Shown here one piece after another: positions 1 to 5,902 of a stretch of 5,902 bases of DNA. Numbering within the stretch: the first letter of the stretch is position 1; each line of letters opens with the position of its first letter. The translations under genes and the position numbers were made by a program. The notes under the pieces were generated by a model. The model was given only the letters and a program-made list of their open reading frames with translations. It had not been told where the DNA came from and ran no database searches. Origin of the DNA: Chloroflexota bacterium. Lineage in GTDB: Bacteria > Chloroflexota > Limnocylindria > Limnocylindrales > CSP1-4. The stretch is taken from assembly GCA_013698385.1 (NCBI GenBank), contig JACCVB010000347.1, positions 1 through 5,902 of the forward strand. The letters are read 5' to 3'.

Positions 1-145
1 TCAGGACCTGATCCCTGGGAAGGAAGGCGTAGTCCCGCCCGAAGATCTCCTTGGGCATGCAGTAGGTGCAGCGGAAGTTGCATCGATCCGTCACGGAGAT
101 GCGCAGGTCGCGAAGGGGCCGGCCGAGTCGATCGAGGGGGTCCAT
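1..145 (-). CDS. moaA: GTP 3',8-cyclase MoaA (radical SAM), N-terminal fragment
   Basis: MoaA rearranges GTP to (8S)-3',8-cyclo-7,8-dihydroguanosine 5'-triphosphate, the first step of molybdenum cofactor synthesis, in the cytoplasm, with MoaC acting next. Only the first 48 residues are in the window; the gene runs off the left edge. Counting from the ATG at 145, residues 3-29 match the family N-terminus: a [18 protein letters not shown] stretch, then the radical-SAM CxxxCxxC motif with C22, C26 and C29, which bind the [4Fe-4S] cluster that cleaves SAM, followed by the usual YCMP and a FGRDY..LPRD segment. The ATG at 145 is preferred because known MoaA proteins begin only a few residues before this block. 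The reading frame is nevertheless open upstream into the preceding gene (see the 1-553 entry), so a longer fused product cannot be excluded. There is no Shine-Dalgarno sequence; a promoter-like element ends nine bases before the ATG. Identity is secure; the start is less so. Confidence 0.9.
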   Translation of the reverse strand, partial: MDPLDRLGRPLRDLRISVTDRCNFRCTYCMPKEIFGRDYAFLPRDQVL

Positions 146-553
146 GACCGCTCTATCGTACCCGCCGACCGCCGCGCGACCAAGCGCGACGTCGAAGCCG
201 ACCTTGTGGACCTTGTAGGCGGCTCGTTCGCTCTCGGTCAGGGGTGGCTGCGTCGCAGCCCCGGCCATCACGATGATCAGGTCATAGGGATCGATGGACT
301 TGAGCCCGGGTGCCGGTGTGAATGGTTCCTCGACCTCGATCGGCGTCCACTGGACATCGCTGATCGCGATCACCTCGCGCTTGTTCAGAACGTCGGACAA
401 CCGGTTCGAGATCTCCATGGTGCCGATGATCCGCCACTCCTCGGTCAGGCCGTCGAAGGGCACGCCCCGGGTTCCGACGCCCGCCAGGCCGTCAGCGCCT
501 TCGCCCGCGGCGCCGGCACCCGGGCCTTTACGTCTCAGGAAATCGAACGGCAT
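1..553 (-). CDS. Uncharacterised protein, frame open into MoaA (possible fusion or truncated gene)
   Basis: The ATG at 553 opens a frame with no stop codon to the left edge (184 codons). Codon 137 is the expected MoaA Met. I do not recognise the first about 125 residues. They start MPFDFLRRK, then a Gly/Ala-rich linker (residues 9-28), then a conserved-looking soluble domain (about 35-124) with a [12 protein letters not shown] strand, an [10 protein letters not shown] segment, a [13 protein letters not shown] strand and a [11 protein letters not shown] end. No signal peptide, membrane helix or metal-binding Cys/His cluster is seen. Its ATG directly follows the acs stop (TAGATG), so it is probably translated by coupling to acs. 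Residues 125-136 ([12 protein letters not shown]) look like non-coding sequence: a rare AGA codon occurs and a promoter-like element overlaps. This suggests that the original C-terminus was lost, or that a frameshift hides it: a TAG in another frame lies at 153-155. A true domain fusion to MoaA is the alternative. The N-terminal gene is likely real; its end is unresolved. Confidence 0.65.
   Translation of the reverse strand, partial: MPFDFLRRKGPGAGAAGEGADGLAGVGTRGVPFDGLTEEWRIIGTMEISNRLSDVLNKREVIAISDVQWTPIEVEEPFTPAPGLKSIDPYDLIIVMAGAATQPPLTESERAAYKVHKVGFDVALGRAAVGGYDRAVMDPLDRLGRPLRDLRISVTDRCNFRCTYCMPKEIFGRDYAFLPRDQVL
155..183 (-). promoter_or_regulatory. Putative moaA promoter, nearly leaderless
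   Basis: On the minus strand TTGGTC (183-178) and TACGAT (160-155) are separated by exactly 17 bases. They match the -35 and -10 consensus at 3/6 and 4/6 positions, including the invariant TA...T of the -10. The -10 ends nine bases before the moaA ATG, so a transcript would start two or three bases ahead of the codon, in keeping with the missing Shine-Dalgarno sequence. It lies within the open frame that leads into moaA. This is pattern matching only. Confidence 0.35.
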
Positions 554-2557
554 CTAGTCCTCCGCCGCGCCCGAGTTCGCCCGGATCGCTTCGACGATCC
601 CCGAGTCCGCGAGGGTCGTCGTGTCGCCCAGGGTGCGCCCCTCCCCGATGTCGCGCAGCAGGCGGCGCATGATCTTGCCCGAGCGGGTCTTGGGCAGGTC
701 CGGGGTGAACATCAGGAACTTGGGCTTGGCGATCGGCCCGATGACCTTGGCCACGTGCTCACGCAGCTCCCGGCCGAGGGCCTCCGAGGCGTCCACCCCG
801 ATCTTGGGGATGACGAACGCGAAGATCGCCTGACCCGTGATCGGGTCCGTCCGACCGACGACCGCCGCCTCGGCGACCGACTGGTGATCGACCAGCGCCG
901 ACTCGACCTCGATCGTGGAGATCCGGTGGCCAGACACGTTCATCACGTCGTCCACGCGGCCGAGCAGCCAGAGGTAGCCGTCCTTGTCGCGCTTGGCTCC
1001 GTCGCCCGCGAAGTAGCGTCCCGGGAAGCGACTCCAGTACGTCTCGTGGTAGCGCTCGGGATCGCCGTAGATGCCGCGGAGCATCGCCGGCCATGGACGG
1101 GTCAGGACCAGGAACCCGCCACTGCCCAGCGGCACGCTGGCGCCATCGGCATCGATGACGTCCACGCCGATCCCTGGGAACGGAAAGGTCGCGCTGCCGG
1201 GTTTCGTGGTCGTGACCCCGGGGAGCGGCGTGATCATGATCATGCCGGTCTCGGTCTGCCACCACGTGTCCACGATCGGGGCCCGGTTGCCGCCGACGTG
1301 CTCGCGGTACCACGACCAGGCCTCCGGGTTGATCGGCTCGCCGACCGAGCCGAGCACGCGCAGTGACGAAAGGTCGTGGGCCTGGGCGTACTGCGGACCC
1401 TGCTTCATGTGCGCCCGGATGGCGGTCGGAGCGCAGTACAGGATGGTGACCTTGTAGTCCTCGATGATCTGCCACCAGCGTTCCCAGGACGGGGAGTCCG
1501 GCGTGCCCTCATACAGGACGGAGGTGGCCGCGTTGGCCAGCGGGCCGTACACGATGTAGCTGTGCCCGGTCACCCAGCCGACGTCGGCGGCGCACCAGTA
1601 GACGTCGTCGGGCTTGAGGTCGAAGACCATCTCGTGGGTGTAACTCGCGCCGAGCAGGTAGCCGGCGGTCGTGTGGACGATGCCCTTGGGCTTGGCCGTC
1701 GTGCCCGAGGTGTAGAGCAGGTAGAGGAGGTGCTCGCTGTCCAGCGGCACCGGTTCGTGCCGGTCCGACTGGCGATCGACGATGTCGTGCCACCAAACGT
1801 CACGGCCGTCCACCATCGCGGTCCCGCCGTCGAGCGCGTCGCCGACCCGCCGGACGACGAGCGTGTGCTCGATGGTGGGGGTGCTGGCGAGGGCCTCGTC
1901 CACGGCCGGCTTGAGGGCCGTCGCCTTGCCGCGCCGCCAGCCGCCGTCGGCGGTGATGACGAGCTTGGCCTGCGCGTCGTTGATCCGGTCGCTGAGGGCC
2001 TCCGCGCTGAAACCACCGAAGATGACCGTGTGGGGCGCGCCGATCCGGGCGCAGGCCAGCATCGCGATGGGCAGTTCCGGGATCATCGGCATGTAGATCG
2101 CGACTCGATCGCCGGTCGTGATGCCCAGTTCCAGGAGCGCATTCGACGTCCTGCTGACCTCGCGCAGCAGGTCCGCGTAGGTGATCGTCCGCGTGTCGCC
2201 GGGTTCCCCGATCCAGTGGTACGCGACCTTGTCGCCGAGACCTCGTTCCACATGCCGGTCGACGCAGTTGTAGGCGATGTTCAACCTGCCCCCGACGAAC
2301 CACTTCGCGAAGGGCAGGTCCCACTCCAGGGTCGTGTGGAAATCCTGCACCCAGTCGATCCGCTCGCGGGCGAGCCGTGCCCAGAACGCTTCGGGATCCG
2401 CCTCGGCTTCCGCATAGAGGTCTGCCGTCGCGTTGGCCTGTGCCGTGAACGCGGGGTCGGGTGGGAAGGTCCGATGCTCCGCGAAGAGATCCTCGATCTC
2501 CGGGGAGGAACCCGGCGTCGAGGGATCGGGCGGTGTGGGCGTCGGCTCGGCGGTCAC
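554..2557 (-). CDS. acs: Acetyl-CoA synthetase, AMP-forming
   Basis: Activates acetate with ATP to acetyl-AMP and then to acetyl-CoA (EC 6.2.1.1), in the cytoplasm. The length (667 residues) is normal for the family. Residues counted from GTG 2557: P-loop [11 protein letters not shown] 282-292; acetate-pocket residues V329, T330, V405 and W433 (in DTWWQTETG); ATP-ribose Asp D519 in YFAGDG; R534 and hinge D536 in GRVDDV; CoA/hinge motif NVSGHR; and the regulatory, acetylatable lysine K628 in PKTRSGK. All sit at a constant offset of about 19 from Salmonella Acs numbering as I remember it, so the enzyme looks intact and acetate-specific. The frame also opens at GTG 2566, but there the GAGG abuts the start codon. 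GTG 2557 has GAGGG at a spacing of eight, so I prefer it; the difference is three residues. It lies 75 bases downstream of the channel gene, and its TAG stop touches the next ATG. The N-terminal 20 residues are Pro/Ser/Thr-rich and probably disordered. Confidence 0.96.
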   Translation of the reverse strand: MTAEPTPTPPDPSTPGSSPEIEDLFAEHRTFPPDPAFTAQANATADLYAEAEADPEAFWARLARERIDWVQDFHTTLEWDLPFAKWFVGGRLNIAYNCVDRHVERGLGDKVAYHWIGEPGDTRTITYADLLREVSRTSNALLELGITTGDRVAIYMPMIPELPIAMLACARIGAPHTVIFGGFSAEALSDRINDAQAKLVITADGGWRRGKATALKPAVDEALASTPTIEHTLVVRRVGDALDGGTAMVDGRDVWWHDIVDRQSDRHEPVPLDSEHLLYLLYTSGTTAKPKGIVHTTAGYLLGASYTHEMVFDLKPDDVYWCAADVGWVTGHSYIVYGPLANAATSVLYEGTPDSPSWERWWQIIEDYKVTILYCAPTAIRAHMKQGPQYAQAHDLSSLRVLGSVGEPINPEAWSWYREHVGGNRAPIVDTWWQTETGMIMITPLPGVTTTKPGSATFPFPGIGVDVIDADGASVPLGSGGFLVLTRPWPAMLRGIYGDPERYHETYWSRFPGRYFAGDGAKRDKDGYLWLLGRVDDVMNVSGHRISTIEVESALVDHQSVAEAAVVGRTDPITGQAIFAFVIPKIGVDASEALGRELREHVAKVIGPIAKPKFLMFTPDLPKTRSGKIMRRLLRDIGEGRTLGDTTTLADSGIVEAIRANSGAAED

Positions 2558-2565
2558 GCGGGGCA

Positions 2566-2570
2566 CCCTC
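2566..2570 (-). promoter_or_regulatory. Ribosome binding site deciding the acs start
   Basis: GAGGG on the minus strand (2570-2566) lies eight bases before the GTG at 2557 and overlaps the alternative GTG at 2566. It therefore favours 2557 as the acs start codon. Confidence 0.5.
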
Positions 2571-2593
2571 GATGTCAGCGGGCTGGCGCGGAC

Positions 2594-2599
2594 ATCCTA
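2594..2599 (-). promoter_or_regulatory. Possible -10 element for acs
   Basis: TAGGAT on the minus strand matches 4/6 of the -10 consensus. It sits in the gap between the channel gene and acs and would give a leader of roughly 30 bases carrying the GAGGG site. I see no convincing -35 element 16-18 bases upstream (ATTCGC is the best), so acs may instead be read through from the channel gene. Confidence 0.25.
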
Positions 2600-2632
2600 C
2601 CGCGCGATGATGGGCCGCGAATCGTCGCTGGC

Positions 2633-3589
2633 TCAGTCAGTGTCGGCGGCAAGGTCGTCCTGATCCGGAGCGGGCGCCAGGGGGAGCGGGCTGAGATCCG
2701 CCGCGGCGCGACCACCCGGATCCTGGGCAAGCACGACCCGTTGCGGCCGCGGCATCTCGATCCCGTTGGCCCCGAGTGCCGCAAGCAGGCGCTTCCGGAA
2801 TTCGCCGGCGGCGGCCCAATGTTCCGAGGCGCGAACGGAGCCCAGGATCTTGAGCGTCACCCCGTATTCACCCAGGGCCTCCACGCGCTCGACGCGCGGC
2901 GCTTCCAGGATGCGGCGCTTCCAGACCGGATCGCCGGCCATCACCCGGCCGACCTCATCGACGACCTCGATCGCCCGATCCATGTCCGTGCCGTAGACCA
3001 CCGTCACGTCCTGGTTGATGCGGGCCCAGACCCGGGTCAGGTTGCTGGCCACCTTGATCTCGCCGTTCGGGACGGTGTGAACCGCGCCGTCGATGTCGCG
3101 GATGGTCGTTCGCCGCAGGTTGAAGTCCTCGACCGTGCCGGCGACCCCGGCGATGCGCACGACGTCGCCCTTGCCGAACTGGTTCTCGACCAGGATGAGC
3201 GACCCGTTCAGGTAGTCCCGGACCAAGGTCTGGGCACCGAACCCGACGGCGATGCCGATGACCCCGAGTCCCGCCACCGCGGGCCCGATGTCGAGCCCGA
3301 GCTTGCCCAGGACCATCAACGCCGCGATCCCGACGATGAACGCCCGGATCACGTTCGTGGCCAGCTGGTCGAGGGTATCCATCCGCTTCTTGAGCTCGAC
3401 CGCGCTCAGTTCCTGGGCCGTGCCCTCCGTGGCCTCGCGGTCCAGCAGGGCCTTGACGATGCCGTGCACGAAGATGCCCGCCAGCCGAATCGCCACGAGG
3501 GCCACGATGACGACCAGCAGTAGCGGCAGCACGTCCGCCCACAGGAAGGCGATCGATCCGCTCCACGGTGGTTTGTCGAAGTCCGGCAT
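2633..3589 (-). CDS. MscS-family small-conductance mechanosensitive ion channel
   Basis: A membrane channel that opens under membrane tension to release solutes during hypo-osmotic shock; such proteins form homoheptamers. The 318-residue length fits compact three-helix MscS proteins (E. coli MscS has 286). Helix TM1 is at about 13-40, TM2 at about 78-97, and the pore helix TM3 at about 102-128 with the Gly/Ala-spaced signature GLGVIGIAVGFGAQ followed by LVRDYLNG. The beta domain follows with FGKGDVVRI, GTVEDFNLRRT and the HTVPNGEI motif (171-178). The alpha/beta C-terminal domain reaches about 290, then a Pro/Asp-rich, probably disordered tail. The start is ATG 3589, because the first hydrophobic helix begins a dozen residues later. 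The frame is open much further upstream (to 4018), but that extension is Arg/Gly/Pro-rich and antisense-like and overlaps the IclR gene in another frame. There is no Shine-Dalgarno sequence; a TANNNT element six bases before the ATG suggests leaderless expression. The family is certain; ion selectivity cannot be read from the sequence. Confidence 0.93.
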   Translation of the reverse strand: MPDFDKPPWSGSIAFLWADVLPLLLVVIVALVAIRLAGIFVHGIVKALLDREATEGTAQELSAVELKKRMDTLDQLATNVIRAFIVGIAALMVLGKLGLDIGPAVAGLGVIGIAVGFGAQTLVRDYLNGSLILVENQFGKGDVVRIAGVAGTVEDFNLRRTTIRDIDGAVHTVPNGEIKVASNLTRVWARINQDVTVVYGTDMDRAIEVVDEVGRVMAGDPVWKRRILEAPRVERVEALGEYGVTLKILGSVRASEHWAAAGEFRKRLLAALGANGIEMPRPQRVVLAQDPGGRAAADLSPLPLAPAPDQDDLAADTD

Positions 3590-3595
3590 GGGCCA

Positions 3596-3601
3596 AGCGT
3601 A
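3596..3601 (-). promoter_or_regulatory. Putative -10 element for leaderless transcript of the MscS gene
   Basis: TACGCT on the minus strand fits TANNNT and ends exactly six bases before the ATG at 3589. Transcription starting seven bases after the element would begin on the A of the start codon. No Shine-Dalgarno sequence is present, which agrees with leaderless translation as seen in many high-G+C bacteria. No clear -35 element was found. Confidence 0.35.
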
Positions 3602-3634
3602 ACGGGCCGATCCAGTCGGCGGCGGGCGGCCCCG

Positions 3635-3646
3635 CGGGCGCGCCCG
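3635..3646. repeat. Perfect 12-base palindrome in the iclR-mscS spacer
   Basis: CGGGCGCGCCCG reads the same on both strands. It lies in the 122-base spacer between the IclR gene and the channel gene, about 35 bases upstream of the channel's putative -10. In such G+C-rich sequence a palindrome of this size may be chance. No T-run follows on either strand, so it is not a typical intrinsic terminator. Confidence 0.3.
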
Positions 3647-3668
3647 TTGTCCGATACCCACCCCGTGT

Positions 3669-3681
3669 GTCAGACGCTGAC
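3669..3681. repeat. Small inverted repeat GTCAG-ACG-CTGAC after iclR
   Basis: A five-base inverted repeat with a three-base centre starts about 30 bases beyond the stop codon of the IclR gene. It could be a protein-binding site or a weak hairpin. There is no T-run for a terminator, and the stem is short. Confidence 0.25.
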
Positions 3682-3711
3682 GTGCCGGCCGCGCCGCAGC
3701 CGAACGTCCGG

Positions 3712-4515
3712 TCAGGCCGTCGCGGGGACCGGGCCGGGCTCGCGTTCGGGGGCGTTCCCGCCAAGGCGGACCGTGATCGCCGCGGCCGTTTCGCGAACCT
3801 GGACGCCCAGTTCGGGGAATCGGCGCGGCGTGAGCCGGAACGCCGGCCCCCAGACGTCGACTGCGGCGATCACGTTCCCGCGGGCGTCGTGGATCGGGGC
3901 GGCCACCGCGTTGAGGCTCGGCTCGTACTCCCCGATGGCCGTCGCGTAGCCCCGCCGCCGTATCCGGGCCAGCTCCTCCAGCAGCGGCTCCAGCTCGACG
4001 ATCGTCCGATCCGTACACCGGAGCAGACCGCGTCGGACGATTCGCAGCACATCACGCTCGGCCAGCGACGCCAGCAGGACCTTGCCCGAGGCGACGCAAT
4101 GAAGTGGCGTCGCACGACCGGTCCAGTCCCCCACCGCGACGAGGTTGGGACCGTCGGCCTGGGCGACCGTCATGAGCGAATCGCCATCCAGGACGCCCAC
4201 CCCAATCGTCTCGTGGGTCAGGCGCGCCAGGCGCTCCAGGTCCGAAGCGGCGATCCCTCCGAGGTCCAGGCTGCGCTCCGCGCGCTGGGCCAGGCGGATG
4301 ACGGCGAGCCCGAGCCGGTACTTGCCGGTCTCGCCGTCCTGCTCCACGAGGCCCCGCTTCTGGAGCGTGCCGAGCAGCCGCGACGCGGTCGACTTGTGCA
4401 GGCCCAGGCGCCGCGCGAGTTCGGTGACGCCGGCTTCGCCGGGCGAGTCGCCCAGCGCGATCAGCAGCGCCGCCGCGCGATCGACCGAGCGGACCGCGTT
4501 GCTGTCGAGGACCAC
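3712..4515 (-). CDS. IclR-family transcriptional regulator
   Basis: A cytoplasmic DNA-binding regulator of the IclR family, which usually controls catabolic genes in response to a small organic acid or aromatic ligand. Its 267 residues are normal for the family. The N-terminal winged helix-turn-helix (about 8-70) opens with AVRSVDRAAALLIAL, contains the helix-turn-helix GVTELARRLGLHKSTASRLL (29-48), and continues into RGLVEQD and the wing KYRLG. The C-terminal effector-binding domain (about 85-252) shows the family marks TPLHCVASGKVLLA, RRRGYAT with EYEPSLNAVAAPI, and VAAPIHDARG..IAAVDVWGP. I chose GTG 4515 because the family starts only a few residues before the SVDRA block and because it leaves 16 bases after the aminotransferase stop, with a weak GGCAGG site four bases before the start codon. 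An ATG at 4602 would add 29 Arg/Pro-rich residues and overlap the upstream gene by 71 bases. It is probably co-transcribed with the aminotransferase and may regulate it; the ligand is unknown. Confidence 0.92.
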   Translation of the reverse strand: MVLDSNAVRSVDRAAALLIALGDSPGEAGVTELARRLGLHKSTASRLLGTLQKRGLVEQDGETGKYRLGLAVIRLAQRAERSLDLGGIAASDLERLARLTHETIGVGVLDGDSLMTVAQADGPNLVAVGDWTGRATPLHCVASGKVLLASLAERDVLRIVRRGLLRCTDRTIVELEPLLEELARIRRRGYATAIGEYEPSLNAVAAPIHDARGNVIAAVDVWGPAFRLTPRRFPELGVQVRETAAAITVRLGGNAPEREPGPVPATA

Positions 4516-4519
4516 GGTG

Positions 4520-4525
4520 CCTGCC
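4520..4525 (-). promoter_or_regulatory. Weak ribosome binding site supporting the iclR GTG start
   Basis: GGCAGG on the minus strand (4525-4520) lies four bases before GTG 4515, in the 16-base gap after the aminotransferase stop. It is a poor match to the anti-Shine-Dalgarno complement, but it supports the short form of the regulator. Confidence 0.3.
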
Positions 4526-4531
4526 GTCCGC

Positions 4532-5902
4532 TCAGCCGGCGCCGGGCGAGGACATGCCGCCGTGGGGCGTCGGCGCGGGGTGACGGTGTGCACGATCCTC
4601 AAGGGCCGCGTCGAGCGAATCGGAGAAGGCGGTCAGGACCCGGTCGATGATGTCCGCATCGGCGTGGGCCTCGCACATGAACCAGGGTTCGCGCGAGTCC
4701 GGCTCGGGCATCGCGCCGCGAGCGTGCATCCCGATCGCGATCGCGTCGTACAGCTCGTGGTCGGTCGTGGACCAGTCGCGGTACTCCGTGGCTTCCTCTT
4801 CACGGAACATGATCCCGAACATGCTCGGGTGCCCGGTGAAGTGATAGGGCAGACCGACCGGGTCGAGGATCTCCTTGAGCCCGTTCTGGACCGTCCGGCC
4901 CGTGGCGTGGATGGTGTCCAGGGCGTTCGTGTCGCGGATGATCTCGAGGGACTTGACCGCCGCCGCAGCAGCCACCCGATTGCCGGCGTACGTCCCGCCG
5001 TGGCTGACCTTGTCCGGCAGCATGTCCATGATCTCGGCCCGACCGCCGAACGCCGCCGCGGGGTAGCCGTTGCCCATCGCCTTGGCGAACGTGCCGAGAT
5101 CGGGCTTGATGCCGAAGAACTCCGCCGCGCCTCCCCTTGCGAAGCGGAACCCGGTCTTGACCTCGTCGAAGATGAGCAGGATCCCGAATTCCTCGGTCAG
5201 GGCACGCATCGCCTGGTGGAAGCCGGCCTGGGGCATGATCCCCTGGGCGTTACCGAGGACGGGCTCCACGATGATCGCGGCGATCTCCTCGCCACGCTGC
5301 TCGAACAACCGGCGGAGCGGCTCGATCCGGTTGTAGCGCGCGGGGATGATCGTATCCGCGACGGCCCCCGGGATCCCACGACCCCAGGCGAGCGCCACCG
5401 GGGCATCGGGATCGCCGAGCTCTGACATGTCGTCGGGACCGACGCTGATCAGGGCGTAGTCGTGGACCCCGTGATACTGGCCCTCGAACTTCACGATCTT
5501 CTCGCGACCGGTATAGGCCCGAGCGATGCGCATCGCGTGCATCGTCGCTTCCGTGCCGGACACGGTCATGCGCGCCTTGTCCACCCAGCCGGTCAGCTCG
5601 CACACGAGCTCCATCGCCCGAACTTCATCCTCGCTGGTCAGGCTGAAGCTGACGCCCCGGCGCATCCGCTCGTTGACGTAGTCGTCGACCCGCTCGTCGC
5701 CGTGGCCCAAGATCACCGGGCCGTAGCCCATGCGCAGGTCCACGTACTCGTTGCCGTCCACGTCCCAGACCATGCCGCCCTTGCCCCGGTCCACGTAGAT
5801 CGTGCTCTCGCCCCATGCCCGGAAGTTCGAATCCGTGCCGCCCGGCATGTGTTCGAGGGCGCGCCGATACAGGGCCAGCTGCGTCTCGCGGCGCAGCGTG
5901 GG
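4532..5902 (-). CDS. Class III PLP-dependent aminotransferase, glutamate-1-semialdehyde aminomutase-like (5' partial)
   Basis: A fold-type I, class III PLP enzyme that moves an amino group between a substrate and the cofactor in the cytoplasm. The frame is open to the right edge and covers 456 residues, so only a short N-terminus is missing. Upstream of ATG 5848 the visible LYRRALEHMPGG segment is homologous-looking sequence, so 5848 is not the start. Visible residues: PGGTDSNFRAW 20-30; WDVDGNEYVDL 46-56; PLP-phosphate site SGTEATMHAMR 115-125; GQYHG 141-145; EPV 213-215; PLP-pyridine Asp D246 in IFDEVKTGFR; Schiff-base Lys K274 in FAKAMGNGYP; GGTYAGN 302-308. HemL instead has GGGLP after its lysine, so this is probably a paralogue and not the tetrapyrrole enzyme. 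A Glu (405) before WFMCEAH does line up with the HemL active-site Glu, so HemL-like activity is not excluded. Substrate unknown. The IclR gene follows after 16 bases. The last about 20 residues are His/Pro/Gly-rich tail. Confidence 0.9.
   Translation of the reverse strand, partial: PTLRRETQLALYRRALEHMPGGTDSNFRAWGESTIYVDRGKGGMVWDVDGNEYVDLRMGYGPVILGHGDERVDDYVNERMRRGVSFSLTSEDEVRAMELVCELTGWVDKARMTVSGTEATMHAMRIARAYTGREKIVKFEGQYHGVHDYALISVGPDDMSELGDPDAPVALAWGRGIPGAVADTIIPARYNRIEPLRRLFEQRGEEIAAIIVEPVLGNAQGIMPQAGFHQAMRALTEEFGILLIFDEVKTGFRFARGGAAEFFGIKPDLGTFAKAMGNGYPAAAFGGRAEIMDMLPDKVSHGGTYAGNRVAAAAAVKSLEIIRDTNALDTIHATGRTVQNGLKEILDPVGLPYHFTGHPSMFGIMFREEEATEYRDWSTTDHELYDAIAIGMHARGAMPEPDSREPWFMCEAHADADIIDRVLTAFSDSLDAALEDRAHRHPAPTPHGGMSSPGAG

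Noticed and set aside
206..1366. Long plus-strand open frame (386 codons) opposite acs and the small unknown gene
   Set aside because: It is antisense to clearly real genes. Its product is Arg/Asp/His/Gly-rich with no domain, as expected when G+C-rich codons are read on the opposite strand.
1681..1713. Acs P-loop reads [11 protein letters not shown] with Ala where many family members have Gly
   Set aside because: As far as I recall this variant is common in bacterial acetyl-CoA synthetases, and all other catalytic residues are intact, so it is not a defect.
2567..2632. Possible terminator between the MscS gene and acs
   Set aside because: No stable hairpin followed by a T-run is visible on the minus strand in this gap.
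1376..3523. Very long plus-strand open frame (715 codons) opposite acs and the MscS gene
   Set aside because: It spans two unrelated genes and the gap between them, has no recognisable motif, and has the composition of an antisense shadow. The lack of stops follows from the strong G/C third-position bias.
3590..4018. N-terminal extension of the MscS frame by about 143 codons
   Set aside because: The extension is Arg/Gly/Pro-rich, lies over the IclR coding region in another frame, and precedes a natural channel N-terminus at ATG 3589.
4516..4602. Longer IclR form starting at ATG 4602
   Set aside because: It would overlap the aminotransferase by 71 bases and add an Arg/Pro-rich stretch not seen in the family. 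GTG 4515 gives the normal N-terminus.
3568..5425. Overlapping plus-strand open frames (3568-4650 and 4145-5425) opposite iclR and the aminotransferase
   Set aside because: Same antisense-shadow composition, overlapping each other in different frames, while the minus strand carries unmistakable IclR and class III aminotransferase motifs.

Overview
This is an ordinary chromosomal stretch of a free-living, high-G+C bacterium. Codon third positions are almost all G or C, and GTG is used as a start codon. The gene content and protein style fit a Chloroflexota or Actinomycetota-type organism, with Chloroflexota my first guess. That assignment is inference from overall resemblance and no marker in the window fixes it. 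No rRNA, tRNA, insertion sequence, CRISPR array, phage gene or other mobile signature is visible, and no gap between genes exceeds about 125 bases.

All genes lie on the minus strand and are read from right to left. (1) At 5902-4532 is a class III PLP-dependent aminotransferase of the glutamate-1-semialdehyde aminomutase-like branch, whose 5' end lies outside the window. (2) Sixteen bases later, at 4515-3712, is an IclR-family regulator that is probably co-transcribed with it. (3) After a 122-base spacer with two small palindromes comes a 318-residue MscS-family mechanosensitive channel (3589-2633), whose start sits six bases behind a TANNNT element, as in leaderless transcripts. (4) After a 66 to 75-base gap comes AMP-forming acetyl-CoA synthetase, acs (2557-554), with every key catalytic residue present. 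(5) Its TAG stop is immediately followed by the ATG of a small uncharacterised protein (553 leftwards). (6) The frame of that protein has no stop codon and runs straight into the N-terminus of MoaA (ATG at 145), the radical-SAM GTP 3',8-cyclase of molybdenum cofactor synthesis. MoaA continues beyond the left edge.

Functionally the window is a string of housekeeping and metabolic genes: amino-acid or amino-ketone metabolism with a local regulator, osmotic protection, acetate activation, and molybdopterin synthesis. The one feature that stands out is the acs-unknown-moaA junction. An unknown protein is coupled to acs at its start and fused in frame, or truncated against, moaA at its end. A promoter-like element for moaA lies inside the junction. 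I do not see a clearly new multi-gene system.
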